The notes under the pieces were generated by a model. It worked only from the letters and a program-made list of their open reading frames with translations. It was not told where the DNA came from and did not search any database. A DNA stretch of 64,000 nt from Procambarus clarkii (lineage: Eukaryota; Arthropoda; Malacostraca; Decapoda; Cambaridae), in NCBI RefSeq assembly GCF_040958095.1, contig NC_091194.1, positions 332,501 through 396,500 on the forward strand. The letters are read 5' to 3'. Shown here piece after piece: positions 1-11,603 of this stretch (the first letter of the stretch is position 1; each line of letters begins with the position of its first letter). Both the position numbers and the translations under genes were made by a program.

Positions 1-1030
1 CTGTAGTTCCCCCACACACTTGTATTTAATTGCCTTGTTTCCTTACATGGCGATTAAACCATGAATTCCTCTTTAGCTTCTAATGTTATCCTTTTGGTCC
101 GGGATAAACTTGCTTGCTGCCTCCTGTCACTTTTGTCTGATATAATCCATCATGTCTTGTACGGACTTAACTCTGAGTTCTGTTCCCATGGTATTTATGT
201 TAGGAATTTTCTCATCTCCTCATAGTTCCCCTTTCGGTACGCCAGCCTTTTGCTTTCTAGTCCTAGTTTTTAAGGATATTACCAGACTAGACCAGACACT
301 CAATTACCTGTACACTGGTCACTCCCTCCCATGGGGGCTTCTAGCTTCCCTTACCTTAAGTCCTACTCGCTCAGGGTGAATATCAGATCATCGGTTCGGA
401 GGATAAACCATTGGTTCATCCTCCCCTCACCTTCTTGTGGGTCCCTTGACATGTTGGCTTAGAAAATTTCTTGTTTCCACGTCCAGTAGTTTAGTTCTCC
501 ATGTATCTGGTCCTCCGTGTGGGTCTGTGTTCTCCCAGTCTATCTTCCCGTGGTTGAGGTCTCCCATCATTAACAGTCTAGAGTCGTTCCTGCTAGTGAA
601 ACAAGCTGCTCTCTCTCTCATGTTAGTCATGTTGTTTAGTCACACTTCTACCTGGGTCTTCTATCATTTGGTTGGGGGGGGGGTTATATGTTACTATTAT
701 TGTTATCTTCTGTCCTCCAATTGCCTCTTATATAGTAAGTGAACCCTTATCAGCAGAGCCACTCCACCTCTACCTCTTCCTTCCCTCTCTTTCCTTAGTA
801 TGTAGTAATCCTGCGGAAACAATTCATTTTGTTATGCCTGTCGTTAGTTTCGTTTCTGTGACTGCTATTATGTCTGGGTTTTCTTCTTGTGGCCTTTCTA
901 GATCACCTGTTTTATTTGTAATCCCGTCTATGTTTGAGTACAGTGCCTTGAAGCTCACTTTCTTCTGTCCATTCTCGCATCCTGTCCCCCTAGACGGTCA
1001 TTCTGCAGGTGTAGTTAGTTTAGTTCACTT
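1..1030 (-). mobile_element. CR1-like LINE fragment, endonuclease domain and linker (type A/C-like), decayed
   Basis: Reading the minus strand across several frames gives an AP-endonuclease order. LYSNIDGI lies near 926-946, the IIAVTETKL catalytic-type motif near 846-875, NDRRPR near 655-670, GDLNHGKIDW near 534-566, and LLDVETRNFLSQHVKGPTR near 433-485. After that comes an EN-RT linker (YEEMRKFL near 205-230) running off the left edge. The longest clean frame is 427-630. In CR1-like elements this domain nicks target DNA for target-primed reverse transcription. Frameshifts and in-frame stops break the reading frame, so the copy is dead. The same segment recurs at 32600-33000, confirming it as a dispersed repeat. 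The RT would lie to the left of the window. Confidence 0.8.
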
Positions 1031-1037
1031 ATTATGC

Positions 1038-1300
1038 ACCCCATACCCATCCTGTGAGCGGTAATGGAAGGGTTACAGAGGCACGTGATAGGCTTAGGGA
1101 CTCAACCCCAAATCCATTTAGCTGTGCAAGTTATAGTTATGATGAGCTTCTACAACATGTAATGTACATTGTTACATCAACAATGACACCGAGACCGACC
1201 ACAAGTACAATCTCTAAATTAACCAACATTCATATCTTGTGTTAAATAAATTGTCTTTATCTACCCCTATCAATTCCTCTGAGAATCGTGTATGTCGTGA
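1038..1300. other. No gene; small LINE RT scrap at its right end
   Basis: No coding signal is seen in 1038-1248; it may be another interspersed repeat, but no second copy is visible in the window. Positions 1249-1300 match the minus-strand RT C-terminal segment found at 31295-31345 (the TYKIL.GIDRVDKD region), so a type A LINE scrap is present. Confidence 0.45.
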
Positions 1301-1302
1301 TC

Positions 1303-1326
1303 ATGTATGTGTGTGTGTGTGTGTGT
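1303..1326. repeat. (TG)n microsatellite at a LINE 3' end
   Basis: About 22 bp of TG directly abut the 3' terminus of the minus-strand LINE tail beginning at 1327. On the LINE strand this is a (CA)n tail. Confidence 0.85.
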
Positions 1327-1560
1327 ACTCACCTAGTTGTGCTTGCGGGGGTTGAGCTCTGGCTCTTTGGTCCCGCCTCTCAACTGTCAATCAACAGGTG
1401 TACAGATTCCTGAGCCTACTGGGCTCTATCATATCTACACTTGAAACTGTGTATGGAGTCAGCCTCCACCACATCACTGCCTAGTGCATTCCATTTACTA
1501 ACTACTCTGACACTGAACAAGTTCTGTCTAATGTCTCTGTGTCTCATTTGGGTACTAAAT
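1327..1560 (-). mobile_element. Type A LINE, 5'-truncated 3' end
   Basis: The minus strand encodes the last RT residues (RVVN.WNALGSDVVEADSMHSFKC-like) followed by a 3' UTR that ends CAAGCACAACTAGGTGAGT and a CA tail. Near-identical copies are at 1626, 10027, 13560, 31015, 33128, 35466 and 63900. It forms the left arm of an inverted pair with 1626-1833. Confidence 0.85.
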
Positions 1561-1625
1561 TTCCTAAGTGTTGTGTGTATGCTGACGTGCTTGACTATAG
1601 ATTCACATTAGAATATATTTTTTTG

Positions 1626-1833
1626 AGTGTCAGAGTAGTTAACAGGTGGAATGCATTAGGCAGTGATGTGGTGGAGGCTGACTCCATGCACAGTTTCAAG
1701 TGTAGATATGATAGAGCCCAATAGGCTCAGGAATCTGTACGCCTGTTGATTGACGGTTGAGAGGCGGGACCAAAGAGCCAGAGCTCAAACCCCCCCCCCC
1801 CCCCTTCCCGAAAGCACAACTAGTTAAGTACCC
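1626..1833 (+). mobile_element. Type A LINE, 5'-truncated 3' end (plus orientation)
   Basis: This is the same terminal segment as 1327-1525 but inverted. It runs from AGTGTCAGAGTAGTTAAC to the CACAACTAGTTAAGTAC end. A C-homopolymer of about 15 replaces the CCCCCGC found in other copies. The pair is separated by about 65-100 bp and would form a hairpin of about 200 bp. Confidence 0.85.
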
Positions 1834-2431
1834 ACATAAACAATCACAGCAGTACAGTGCAAAACACACTTGCTCCAAACATCAACCTTATTACACAACG
1901 TCATAGAGGTCAAAGTGTCCCAAGCCTCAGATACAACACTACATCTGTTATGATTCACGACCTTAACTACATGTCGTGTTTAACAATTTTTTTAATACAA
2001 AAATACAACATTTAAGATGCATATATTTTATGGGCAATGTATGATGTATTGGTATTAATACAGTAGTTGTGGTGTATTCTTGTAGTCATTACTGTAATTA
2101 TTGACCGTTAACAATGACACAGAACCTAACTTGTTGAATAGGGTAGTTTAGACAGCGCCTGACTGACTAACGTAACAACCTCATTCAATAACCACATTGT
2201 TGATGCTGCCAGCCTCAACGTACAAATTGTTGTGGTTTAGGGAATGTTAAATCACCGCAATAACGACGTTCCATCCGCCTGATGATTTGTGATGAGTTAG
2301 CTTGGCTCTGAGGAGAGGCAATCGTTACGGCTTCGCGGGGGGCAGCGGGAATCGAGCTGGGTCTCGTGCTCTCTCTCTCTCCTTAGATGGTGGTTAGGTT
2401 GTTATCTGCTGTGTAAACAATGGTGCTTGTT
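1834..2431. other. Intergenic, no recognised feature
   Basis: About 600 bp of mixed-composition sequence. No ORF of interest, RNA gene or second copy in the window was recognised. Confidence 0.5.
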
Positions 2432-3190
2432 CGGCTGTTTGGTGGGGGGGTGGGGGTGGCAGGTGTTTAGGGTGGTGTTTGGTGGCACTGTGGGGGGTGG
2501 CAGGTGTGTAGGGTGGTGTTTGGTGGGGGGGTGGGGGTGGCAGGTGTGTAGGGTGGTGTTTGTTGGCACTGTGGGGGGTGGCAGGTGTGTAGGGTGGTGT
2601 TTGGTGGGGGGGGGTGGGGGAGGCAGGTGTGTAGGGTGGTGTTTGGTGGGGGAGGCAGGTGTGTAGGGTGGTGTTTGGTGGGGGGGTGGGGGTGGCAGGT
2701 GTGTAGGGTGGTGTTTGGTGGGGGGGTGGGGGAGGCAGGTGTGTAGGGTGGTGTTTGGTGGCACTGTGGGGGGTGGCAGGTGTGTAGGGTGGTGTTTGGT
2801 GGGGGGGGTGGGGGAGGCAGGTGTGTAGGGTGGTGTTTGGTGGCACTGTGGGGGGGGGGTGGCAGGTGTGTAGGGTGGTGTTTGGTGGCACTGTTGGGGG
2901 GGGGTGGCAGGTGTGTAGGGTGGTGTTTGGTGGCATTGTTGGGGGTGGTGGTGGCAGGTGTGTTGGGTGGTGTTTGGTGGCATTGTTGGGGGTGGTGGTG
3001 GCAGGTGTGTTGGGTGGTGCTTGGTGGCACTGTTGGGGGTGGTGGTGGCAGGTGTGTTGGGTGGTGTTTGGTGGCACTGTTGGGGGGGGTGGCAGGTGTG
3101 TTGGGTGGTGTTTGGTGGCACTGTTGGGGGGGGTGGCAGGTGTGTTGGGTGGTGTTTGGTGGCACTGTTGGGGGGGGGGTGGCAGGTGTG
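2432..3190. repeat. G-rich minisatellite, units about 37-50 bp
   Basis: Tandem units of the form GGCAGGTGTGTAGGGTGGTG plus TTTGGTGG, followed by either a poly-G run or CACTGTTGGGGG. About 18 units are present. Unit length varies through the G runs (5-10 G) and an optional ACTG segment. From about 2950 rightward a TTGGGTGG variant replaces TAGGGTGG. Long proline/histidine or glycine/valine frames across it on both strands are low-complexity artefacts. Confidence 0.95.
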
Positions 3191-3261
3191 GCACCTCTCG
3201 ACACGGGTCGATTAAATTTTATAAACACCCAACGCTCAACATGTTTTATTGGGGGCTGAAT

Positions 3262-3262
3262 G

Positions 3263-3348
<86 letters not shown>
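3262..3348. repeat. (TG)n microsatellite
   Basis: An almost uninterrupted GT dinucleotide tract of about 85 bp, followed by a short mixed TG/CA tract to about 3395. Confidence 0.97.
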
Positions 3349-3424
3349 GGGGGAGAGGTGTGTGTGTACACACACATGTACACACATACAGGTAGAGAAG
3401 TACCCTGTGTAGGGGCCGACAGCG

Positions 3425-3660
3425 CCAGCTTCTCTCTCTCTCCATGTGAGAGAGAAGAGTTAGTGAGGGAAGCTACCGTGGTGGCGCATGAGGCTACACC
3501 ACCCTCACCGCACCTCACCGCACCTCACCCTCCTCGCTGCTCCTCACAAAATGGCTGCGCCAGCACACTACAAGATGGCGCGCCCTGCCGCCCTATACAG
3601 CAACCACACCGACAAACTTCCTCCTTTCCTCAACATAGAAAATTATCTCCAGCTCTGTAA
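3425..3660. promoter_or_regulatory. GC-richer patch with two ATGGC motifs, possible promoter (weak)
   Basis: A non-repetitive patch richer in GC and CpG than its surroundings. AAAATGGCTGCGCC lies near 3548 and CAAGATGGCGCGCC near 3571, both resembling the YY1-type AAGATGGCGGC motif. A 60-codon frame from 3488 is open but has no recognisable domain. The promoter reading is inference only. Confidence 0.2.
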
Positions 3661-3913
3661 CATTTCTTAGCACTAATTCAACGCTCATATTGCGTTAGAA
3701 TTCTAAGTTCCTTAATAATGAGATGGAAATAATATTTCCTGAGAGATTTCATCGTAATTTTACTTATATCCGATGTATATTGTTGAGTTTTAATTATTAA
3801 ACAAACTTAGATTTTTTTTATGTGTGTAAAATTATTTTTTGAGAGTATATATGGTTCCCGCCTACTTTATTTGTTAATAATATATACTGATACCTTATAC
3901 AGCTTCCCAAGAC
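3661..3913. other. AT-rich spacer
   Basis: No gene, RNA or repeat recognised before the 80-bp array. Confidence 0.5.
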
Positions 3914-4553
3914 TATATGAAGGGCTACAGTGTGTGTCAAGAGCCAGGTGTGTGATACTAAGGTACCTGGACATTTATACACCTGCTCTAGACTATATGA
4001 AGGGTTACAGTGTGTGTCAAGAGCCAGGTGTGTGATACTAAGGTACCTGGACATTTATACACCTGCTCTAGACTATATGAAGGGTTACAGTGTGTGTCAA
4101 GAGCCAGGTGTGTGATACTAAGGTACCTGGACATTTATACACCTGCTCTAGACTATATGAAGGGCTACAGTGTGTGTCAAGAGCCAGGTGTGTGATACTA
4201 AGGTACCTGGACATTTATACACCTGCTCTAGACTATATGAAGGGTTACAGTGTGTGTCAAGAGCCAGGTGTGTGATACTAAGGTACCTGGACATTTATAC
4301 ACCTGCTCTAGACTATATGAAGGGCTACAGTGTGTGTCAAGAGCCAGGTGTGTGATACTAAGGTACCTGGGCATTTATACACCTGCCCTAGACTATATGA
4401 AGGGCTACAGTGTGTGTGTCAAGAGCCAGGTGTGTGATACTAAGGTACCTGGGCATTTATACAGCTGCTCTAGACTATATGAAGGGCTACAGTGTGTGTC
4501 AAGAGCCAGGTGTGTGATACTAAGGTACCTGGACATTTATACACCTGCCCTGC
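3914..4553. repeat. 80-bp tandem array, left block
   Basis: Eight head-to-tail units of 80 bp. Each contains GACTATATGAAGGG, GTGTGTCAAGAGCCAGGTGT and GATACTAAGGTACCTGGACA (with a GGTACC site). Adjacent units differ by only a few bases. The overlapping short ORFs are the same peptide repeated and carry no domain. The array resumes at 5519 after two insertions. Confidence 0.97.
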
Positions 4554-4812
4554 GGCCAGATTCAAGAAAGCAGTTACGCAAGCACTTACGAACGTGTACA
4601 TCTTTCCTCAATCTTTGACGGCTTTGGTTACATTTATTAAACAGTTTACAAGCATGAAAACCTTGCCATTTAACTGTTGTTATTGTTATAAACAGCCTCC
4701 TGGTGCTTCGGAGCTCATTAACTGTTTAATAATTGCAAACAAAGTCGCCAAAGACTGAGAAAAGATGTACAGGTTCGTAAGTGCTTGCGTAAGTGCTTTC
4801 GTGAATCTGGCC
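4554..4812. mobile_element. Palindromic MITE inserted in the 80-bp array
   Basis: The left end GGCCAGATTCAAGAAAGCAG and right end GAATCTGGCC are inverted repeats. The match continues inward imperfectly for about 100 bp (TTACGCAAGCACTTACGAAC on one arm, its complement on the other; TTAAACAGTTTA inside). No ORF is present. CCTG occurs on both sides (4549-4552 and 4813-4816), a possible 4-bp target duplication. Array sequence flanks both sides. The superfamily is not determined. Confidence 0.75.
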
Positions 4813-4828
4813 CCTGATCTATATGAAG

Positions 4829-5518
<690 letters not shown>

Positions 5519-6695
5519 TATATGAAGGACTACACAGTGTGTGTGTCAAGAGCCAGGTGTGTGATACTAAGGTACCTGGACATTTACACACCTGTCCTAG
5601 TCTATATGAAGGGCTACAGAGTGTGTCAAGAGCCAGGTGTGTGATACTAAGGTACCTGGACATTTACACACCTGTCCTAGTCTATATGAAGGGCTACAGA
5701 GTGTGTCAAGAGCCAGGTGTGTGATACTAAGGTACCTGGACATTTACACACCTGTCCTAGTCTATATGAAGGGCTACACAGTGTGTGTCAAGAGCCAGGT
5801 GTGTGATACTAAGGTACTTGGACATTTATACACCTGTCCTAGTCTATATGAAGGGCTACAGAGTGTGTCAAGAGCCAGGTGTGTGATACTAAGGTACTTG
5901 GACATTTATACACCTGCCCTAGACTATATGAAGGGCTACAGAGTGATTCAAGAGCCAGGTGTGTGATACTAAGGTACCTAGACATATATACAGCTGCTCT
6001 AGACTATATGAAGGGCTACAGTGTGTGTCAAGAGCCAGGTGTGTGATACTAAGGTACCTGGACATTTACACACCTGTCCTAGTCTATATGAAGGGCTACA
6101 GAGTGTGTCAAGAGCCAGGTGTGTGATACTAAGGTACCTGGACATATATACACCTGCCCTAGACTATATGAAGGGCTACACAGTGTGTGTCAAGAGCCAG
6201 GTGTGTGATACGAAGGTACCTGGACATTTACACACCTGTCCTAGTCTATATGAAGGGCTACAGAGTGTGTCAAGAGCCAGGTGTGTGATACTAAGGTACC
6301 TTGACATATATACACCTGCCCTAGACTATATGAAGGGCTACAGAGTGTGTCAAGAGCCAGGTGTGTGATACTAAGGTACTTGGACATTTATACACCTGTC
6401 CTAGTCTATATGAAGGGCTACAGAGTGTGTCAAGAGCCAGGTGTGTGATACTAAGGTACTTGGACATTTATACACCTGCCCTAGACTATATGAAGGGCTA
6501 CAGAGTGATTCAAGAGCCAGGGTGTGTGATACTAAGGTACCTAGACATATATACAGCTGCTCTAGACTATATGAAGGGCTACAGTGTGTGTCAAGAGCCA
6601 GGTGTGTGATACTAAGGTACCTAGACATATATACAGCTGCTCTAGACTATATGAAGGGCTACAGTGTGTGTCAAGAGCCAGGTGTGTGATACTAC
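5519..6695. repeat. 80-bp tandem array, right block
   Basis: About 15 units of the same 80-bp family as 3914-4553. Variants include AGTCTATATG versus AGACTATATG, GTGATTC, and GACATATATACAGC. A block at about 5811-6030 is repeated almost exactly at about 6373-6600 (seven units apart), indicating block duplication. The last unit decays after 6690. Confidence 0.97.
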
Positions 6696-7474
6696 ATGTC
6701 AGTTACTTAGGGTCATGTGATCAGTAGTCTGCAATGATAACCTTTAATGCATCATGAAAACATCCCCAAGAACACCTGAGTTAATATAGTCATGTCAAAG
6801 GTTCAGGTACGTCATACCTGCAGGTCTGAAGGGTCTAATGACTGAACATTGTGTAGACTGTGACCTCCCCAACCAGTTCCTGCTGAGAGTGTACATATGA
6901 TGTGCTCACGAGTGCGGGGTTGCTCAAGCCTCCAGCATCTTCACTATCTCTACGGGGCCTCTACTTCCTCCTTCCACACACTATCTTATAAACTTACCCA
7001 AACATCTCCACTATGTTGTTATAAACTTACTGTCAACATCTCTACCCACAAAGTTATCACAAACTTATTCCCATAAATGGGATAAAAAACCTAATTATAT
7101 GCATTAAAAACTGGGAAATTTATCTCGAAATCAATGTACCAAACGAGCAAAAATAGCTAAAATAAAATTAATAAAATATAGACTACGTATAAAACACTTC
7201 ATATAGCAAGCCAGACAAGATCTAAAAATATAACCTAACCCTCAAACAAAGAGTAGGTAGACACCTGGGTCGTTAAGAGAGGTGAGATAACCGATAATGA
7301 CAGAGAAGTGTGTGATGCAGTAATGGGTAGTGGTTCAGTAGTACAGGAGAAGAAGTTGGTAGTGAAGCAGCCGCTGGTGATACCTTCACTACTCTACTGC
7401 CTCTCACACAACAACTTATTAGACAAATATAATTATTAAAGCCCAATCAGTTCACAGGATCACATGAGGTGTTT
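6696..7474. other. Intergenic, no recognised feature
   Basis: About 780 bp without a supportable gene, RNA or repeat. It becomes AT-rich from about 7060. Confidence 0.5.
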
Positions 7475-7796
7475 GCCAGGGAGTCTTAAAGAATGTATAA
7501 TAGAGTTAGGGAGCCTTAAAGAATGTATAGAATACTTATTAAGTCTTAAACAATGTATAGAATACTTATTTAGTCTTAAAGAATGTATAGAATACTTATT
7601 AAGTCTTAAAGAATGTATAGAATACTTATTAAGTCTTAAAGAATGTATAGAAGAACTTAGTGAGCCTTAAAGAATGTATATAAGAGTTAGTGAGCCTTAA
7701 AGAATGTATAGAAGAGCTGAGGGTACATCAAAGACTGTACCCTCAGACTCAGTACCCAAAGACTGTAAAGAATGTATATAAGAGTTAGTGAGCCAA
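7475..7796. repeat. 30-bp tandem array, left part
   Basis: Units of about 30 bp built on CTTAAAGAATGTATAGAA plus a TACTTATTAAGT or GAGTTAGTGAGC variant. About ten units are present. The array resumes at 9974 and 10234 after LINE insertions. Confidence 0.9.
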
Positions 7797-9973
7797 TACA
7801 AGGAAACAAGTCACAACTAAAAGGCTAAACACCCCAGGGCTAACAAAGGGGATACCTAAATCTATTAATCAACACATGACCTTGAGAAGAAGTACAGGTT
7901 AGGAGTTGTCTCTAAAGAATTGTCAAAGATTTACTCATCAGTGCTGTTTAAAATAATTAGGAGAGCTAAAATAAATTTACCCAAATTAAGGGCAACATTA
8001 AGAAAATATGGAGCATTATTTCCCAAATATTGAGATCAAAAAATCTTTTAATTAAAATACTAATACTCCTGTCCAATAACGATGGTCAGCTTTCAGCCTC
8101 TGATACTGCTATTGAATTCAATAGGTTCTTCTCCTCCATTGGGTCATCCCTTGCTAATGATATTCCATCCTCCCGTACTAATGTTCAGGACGACCTTACA
8201 GTTAACTATCCACAGTCTCTGTACTTAACTCCTGTTAATTACAGTGATGTTAATGAGATAATCCTTTCCTTTAAAACAAAGTCTAGTGCCCTTGAGGAGA
8301 TACTAAATCGAATTTACAAAAAAGCCTCCAGATCTTTAGCTCCTGCTATTGCATTGCTCTTCAACAAGTCACTTGAACTCCAAACCTTTCCAGATATTAT
8401 AAAAAAAAGCGAGAGTAACCCCTGTCCACAAATGTGGTGATCTCACTGATGTTAACAACTACAGACCTATATCAATCCTGCCAAACTTGTCAAAAATATT
8501 TGAAAAACTAATCTACAAGCAGCTTTACTCTTATCTAGCCAAACACAATATTCTTAGCTCTTACCAATATGGCTCCAGAACCCCAAAAAAAGCACTAACG
8601 ATGCACTTATTAGTATGATTAACTTGATACATGCAGCTCTTGATAAAAATGAGTTCCCTGTTGGGTTATTTGTTGACCTACGTAAGGCTTTTGACACTGT
8701 CAACCACCAAAACCTTCTTCTTAAATTACATCATTATGGAGTCAGAGGACACTCCCTCCAATACCTCAAGTCTTACCTTACTGACAGGCTCCAGTATGTT
8801 TCTGTGAATAATTCAATTTCTCCCACCCTACCCATCAACATTGGTGTTCCTCAGGGCAGCATACTTGGCCCTCTCCTCTTTCTCATCTACATTAATGACC
8901 TTCCAAATGCCTCCCAACACCTCAAACCAATTCTATTTGCTGACGACACAACCTTCATTTACTCCAGTCCTGACCCTCTTGCTCTAAATGTCACAGTAAA
9001 TACTGAGCTAAATAAAGTCCATCTTTGGGTAACTGATAATAAACTCACCTTTAACATTGACAAAATTTTCTATAGTTTATTTGGTAATAAATCCTCAAAT
9101 GAAATTAATCTAAGAATAAACAATATCCAGATCACTAACAAAGTAGATGGCAAATTCCTTGGTGTCCACATTGATAACAAGCTGAATTTCCAGGGACACA
9201 TTCTAAATATAAAAAAAAAAAATTCTAAAACTGTTGACATTCTTTCTAAGATCAGATATTATGTACCTCGCCCTGCCCTGGTGACGCTCTATTACTCTCT
9301 CATCTATCCATATCTCAACTATGGTATTTGTGCTTGGGGTTCTACTACCCAAAATCATTTACGTCCTCTAATTACTCAACACAAAGATGCTATTAGAACA
9401 ATATCCAACTCTGGCCCCAGACATCACTCGGTACCCTTACTCAAATCTCTGAATATATTAGATATTAAGTCACTGCACATCCTCTCATGTGTACTCTATA
9501 TATTTAAAACTCTGAACAGTAATGTCAATCCTGATTTTAAACGCTTCCTAGAAGGTTGTAGCAGAACCCATGGGCACCACACCAGAAACAAATACCTATT
9601 TGACATTCCAAGAGTGCGACTTAAACTAGAAATGCTGTACAAATCAAGGGACCCAAAATGTGGAATGACCTTCCCAACCATGTCAAAGACTGTACCTCTC
9701 TCAACCAGTTTAAGAGAAAAACTAAGTACTACCTAATTAACTCCATGTAACCTACCTTACCCCCAGATTGTCAACCCATGTCTTGCTATTTTAAATTAAT
9801 CTCAATTATTTTTAAGTTTTAGTCTAAGCGTTTTCCCCACACCTTGCCCAAAACGCTAAGCGTATTAGTGGCTTTACATATTGTATGTACTAGCTCTATC
9901 TATTAATCCAACAATATGTTTGTAACTAATCATCTATGTATACTTTTCCCTGAATAAAAAAATTATTTGAATT
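7797..9973 (+). mobile_element. Type F non-LTR retrotransposon (LINE), 5'-truncated, near-complete RT
   Basis: The copy starts in the EN-RT linker (IKKIWSIISQIL around 7997-8030). It continues with RT N-terminal sequence in 8030-8440, NYRPISILPN and YQYGS around 8457-8575, and then a 373-codon frame 8615-9736. That frame carries VDLRKAFDTVNH near 8671, GVPQGSILGPLLF near 8843 and the catalytic FADDTTF near 8937. The enzyme would copy its own RNA at a nicked chromosomal site. Frameshifts at A-runs near 8405 and 8580, and another near 9650, break the frame. A third frame then gives WNDLPNHVKDCTSLNQF to a TAA at 9748-9750. The 3' UTR contains AATAAA and ends AATTATTTGAATT. It differs clearly from the CR1-like copies; the clade is unassigned. 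Confidence 0.9.
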
Positions 9974-10026
9974 AAAGAATGTATAGCAGAGTTAGTGAGC
10001 CTTAAAGAATGTATAGAATAGTTATT
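9974..10026. repeat. 30-bp tandem array, middle part
   Basis: Two units containing TTAAAGAATGTATAG lie between the type F LINE and the type A LINE tail. They show that the surrounding array is one split locus. Confidence 0.85.
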
Positions 10027-10233
10027 ACTCACCTAGTTGTGCTTGCGGGGGTTGAGTTTTGGCTCTTTGGTCCCGCCTCTCAATTGTCAATCAACAGGTG
10101 TACAGGTTCCTGAGCCTATTGGGCTCTATCATATCTACACTTGAAACTGTGTATGGAGTCAGCCTCCACCACATCACTGCCTAATGCATTCCATCCGTTA
10201 ACTACTCTGACACTGAAAAAATTATTTCTAATT
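10027..10233 (-). mobile_element. Type A LINE 3' end inserted in the 30-bp array
   Basis: The ACTCACCTAGTTGTGCTTGC start is the minus-strand 3' terminus; the copy ends in RT C-terminal sequence. It is a very short, about 207-bp, 5'-truncated insertion. Unlike many sister copies it has no TG tract at its 3' end, only GTTATT from the array. Confidence 0.85.
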
Positions 10234-10370
10234 TTAGTGAGCCTTAAAGAATGTATAGAAGAACTTAGTCAGTCTTAAAGAAGGCATAGAAAAGCTTAGC
10301 AAGCCTTGAGAAATTATAGAAGAGCTTTGTGAGCATTAAATAATTATTGAATAGCTTAGTGGGCTGCATC
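10234..10370. repeat. 30-bp tandem array, degenerate right part
   Basis: Four or five diverged units (AGCCTTAAAGAATG, AGTCTTAAAGAAGG, AGCCTTGAGAAATT, AGCATTAAATAATT), the decayed edge of the array. Confidence 0.75.
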
Positions 10371-10620
10371 CTGGCATATTTAGCACAGAGTCACGGAGGG
10401 TTGTCAACGTGGTGCCTATTCTTAAGGACAAAAGCATATCACTGGCCTCAAACTATCCAACTATTAGCTAAATGTATAAAGTAAAAAAAAAAAATTGATT
10501 CTATTCTCAAAAAACCTTGAAACGCATATATTAAAAAGTATCCACAAGTTGGGTTTAGTAAGAACAGCTCTGGTTCAGTATCTTACTCTCATTCTCTTCT
10601 AAAAGTTGTAACACCAGGTA
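10371..10620 (+). mobile_element. Probable decayed LINE RT fragment
   Basis: Broken frames read VVPILKDKS..LASNYPTIS and then PQVGFSKNSSGSVSYSHSLL. This resembles the RT N-terminal pattern (PIxK..NYRPIS ... QxGFRKxxS) of yet another non-LTR group. The assignment is by eye. Confidence 0.4.
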
Positions 10621-11544
10621 ACATTAAATTATATTACACTGTGAAGATACTGATTAATACTGAGTAACACTTGCTACTGCTTGCACTTAATAACACTTTA
10701 TTGAGGTAGAACTTTGATGATAATAGTTATTGAAATACTGGTAATTTAAGTGCAATGTAATATGAACCGAATTATGGTGTACTAGGGATGATTACAACCA
10801 GAAATAATGGTTCAATTACAAGGAAATGGTACACAGGGATCAAGTTAATTAACTAGGCTACCACCATCATGTCTGACCATTAGGTATATCAAACAATGAG
10901 GCGAGATACATTGGCTATTGGTTCTCCTCTACATGTTTTTACTTAATGACCGGTTGTTAACAAAACTGCACTCAGAGGATAGGAGGTTCAATGTCCTTGC
11001 TGACAAACTGGAAACCATGTGACAAATAGAGATGGAAAGTTAACAAGTCGATTAAGTTAACATCAAGGCATCATTAACATCACTAAGTTAACATTAAGTT
11101 AACATCACAATTTATGATATTCCCTACAAATACTAAGTCCCTATAACCTGGCAATTCCTTAGTCATTACACTGGGAATTGTTAAGTAATTTAGACATGGA
11201 AAAAATATCATCAGAGATCACACATTACTTCCACTGCCTCTCTATCTGCTGGATTCACTCTGTCTCTCCCTGGCTGTGTGGTGTTCTTAGAGACCAGCCT
11301 TCGACTCTCTCTCCAGCACTCTCCCTCTCTCTCTCCCAGCTCTCATACAGGGCTATATACACACCCCAAAAGCTGCCACACCTCATATCAGCTGGAAAAG
11401 GGGGGGGGGTATTTGGTGTTGGTAACCTACTTGAGGCTTGTAAGTGGTCCGCCCCCACGTGCACAAACACTCAAGAATTTAATTAATATATTAATATTAA
11501 TATTATTCGTAGAATATTAATTATGGGAGTGTGGCTGACCGCTG
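10621..11544. other. Intergenic, no gene seen
   Basis: AT-rich sequence with short AAGTTAACAT repetitions at about 11035-11110. A modest open frame at 11178-11486 is low-complexity (CTCTCTCCC) and has no domain. Confidence 0.45.
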
Positions 11545-11603
11545 ACCTAGCCGAAAGGGCAGACAGACAGACAGGCAGACAGGCAGACAGGCAGACAGGC
11601 AGA
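11545..11603. repeat. (ACAGGCAG)n short tandem repeat
   Basis: About seven units of GACAGGCA with GACAGACA variants. The palindromic element is inserted at its right end, and GACAGGCAGAC reappears after the element at about 11793. Confidence 0.9.
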
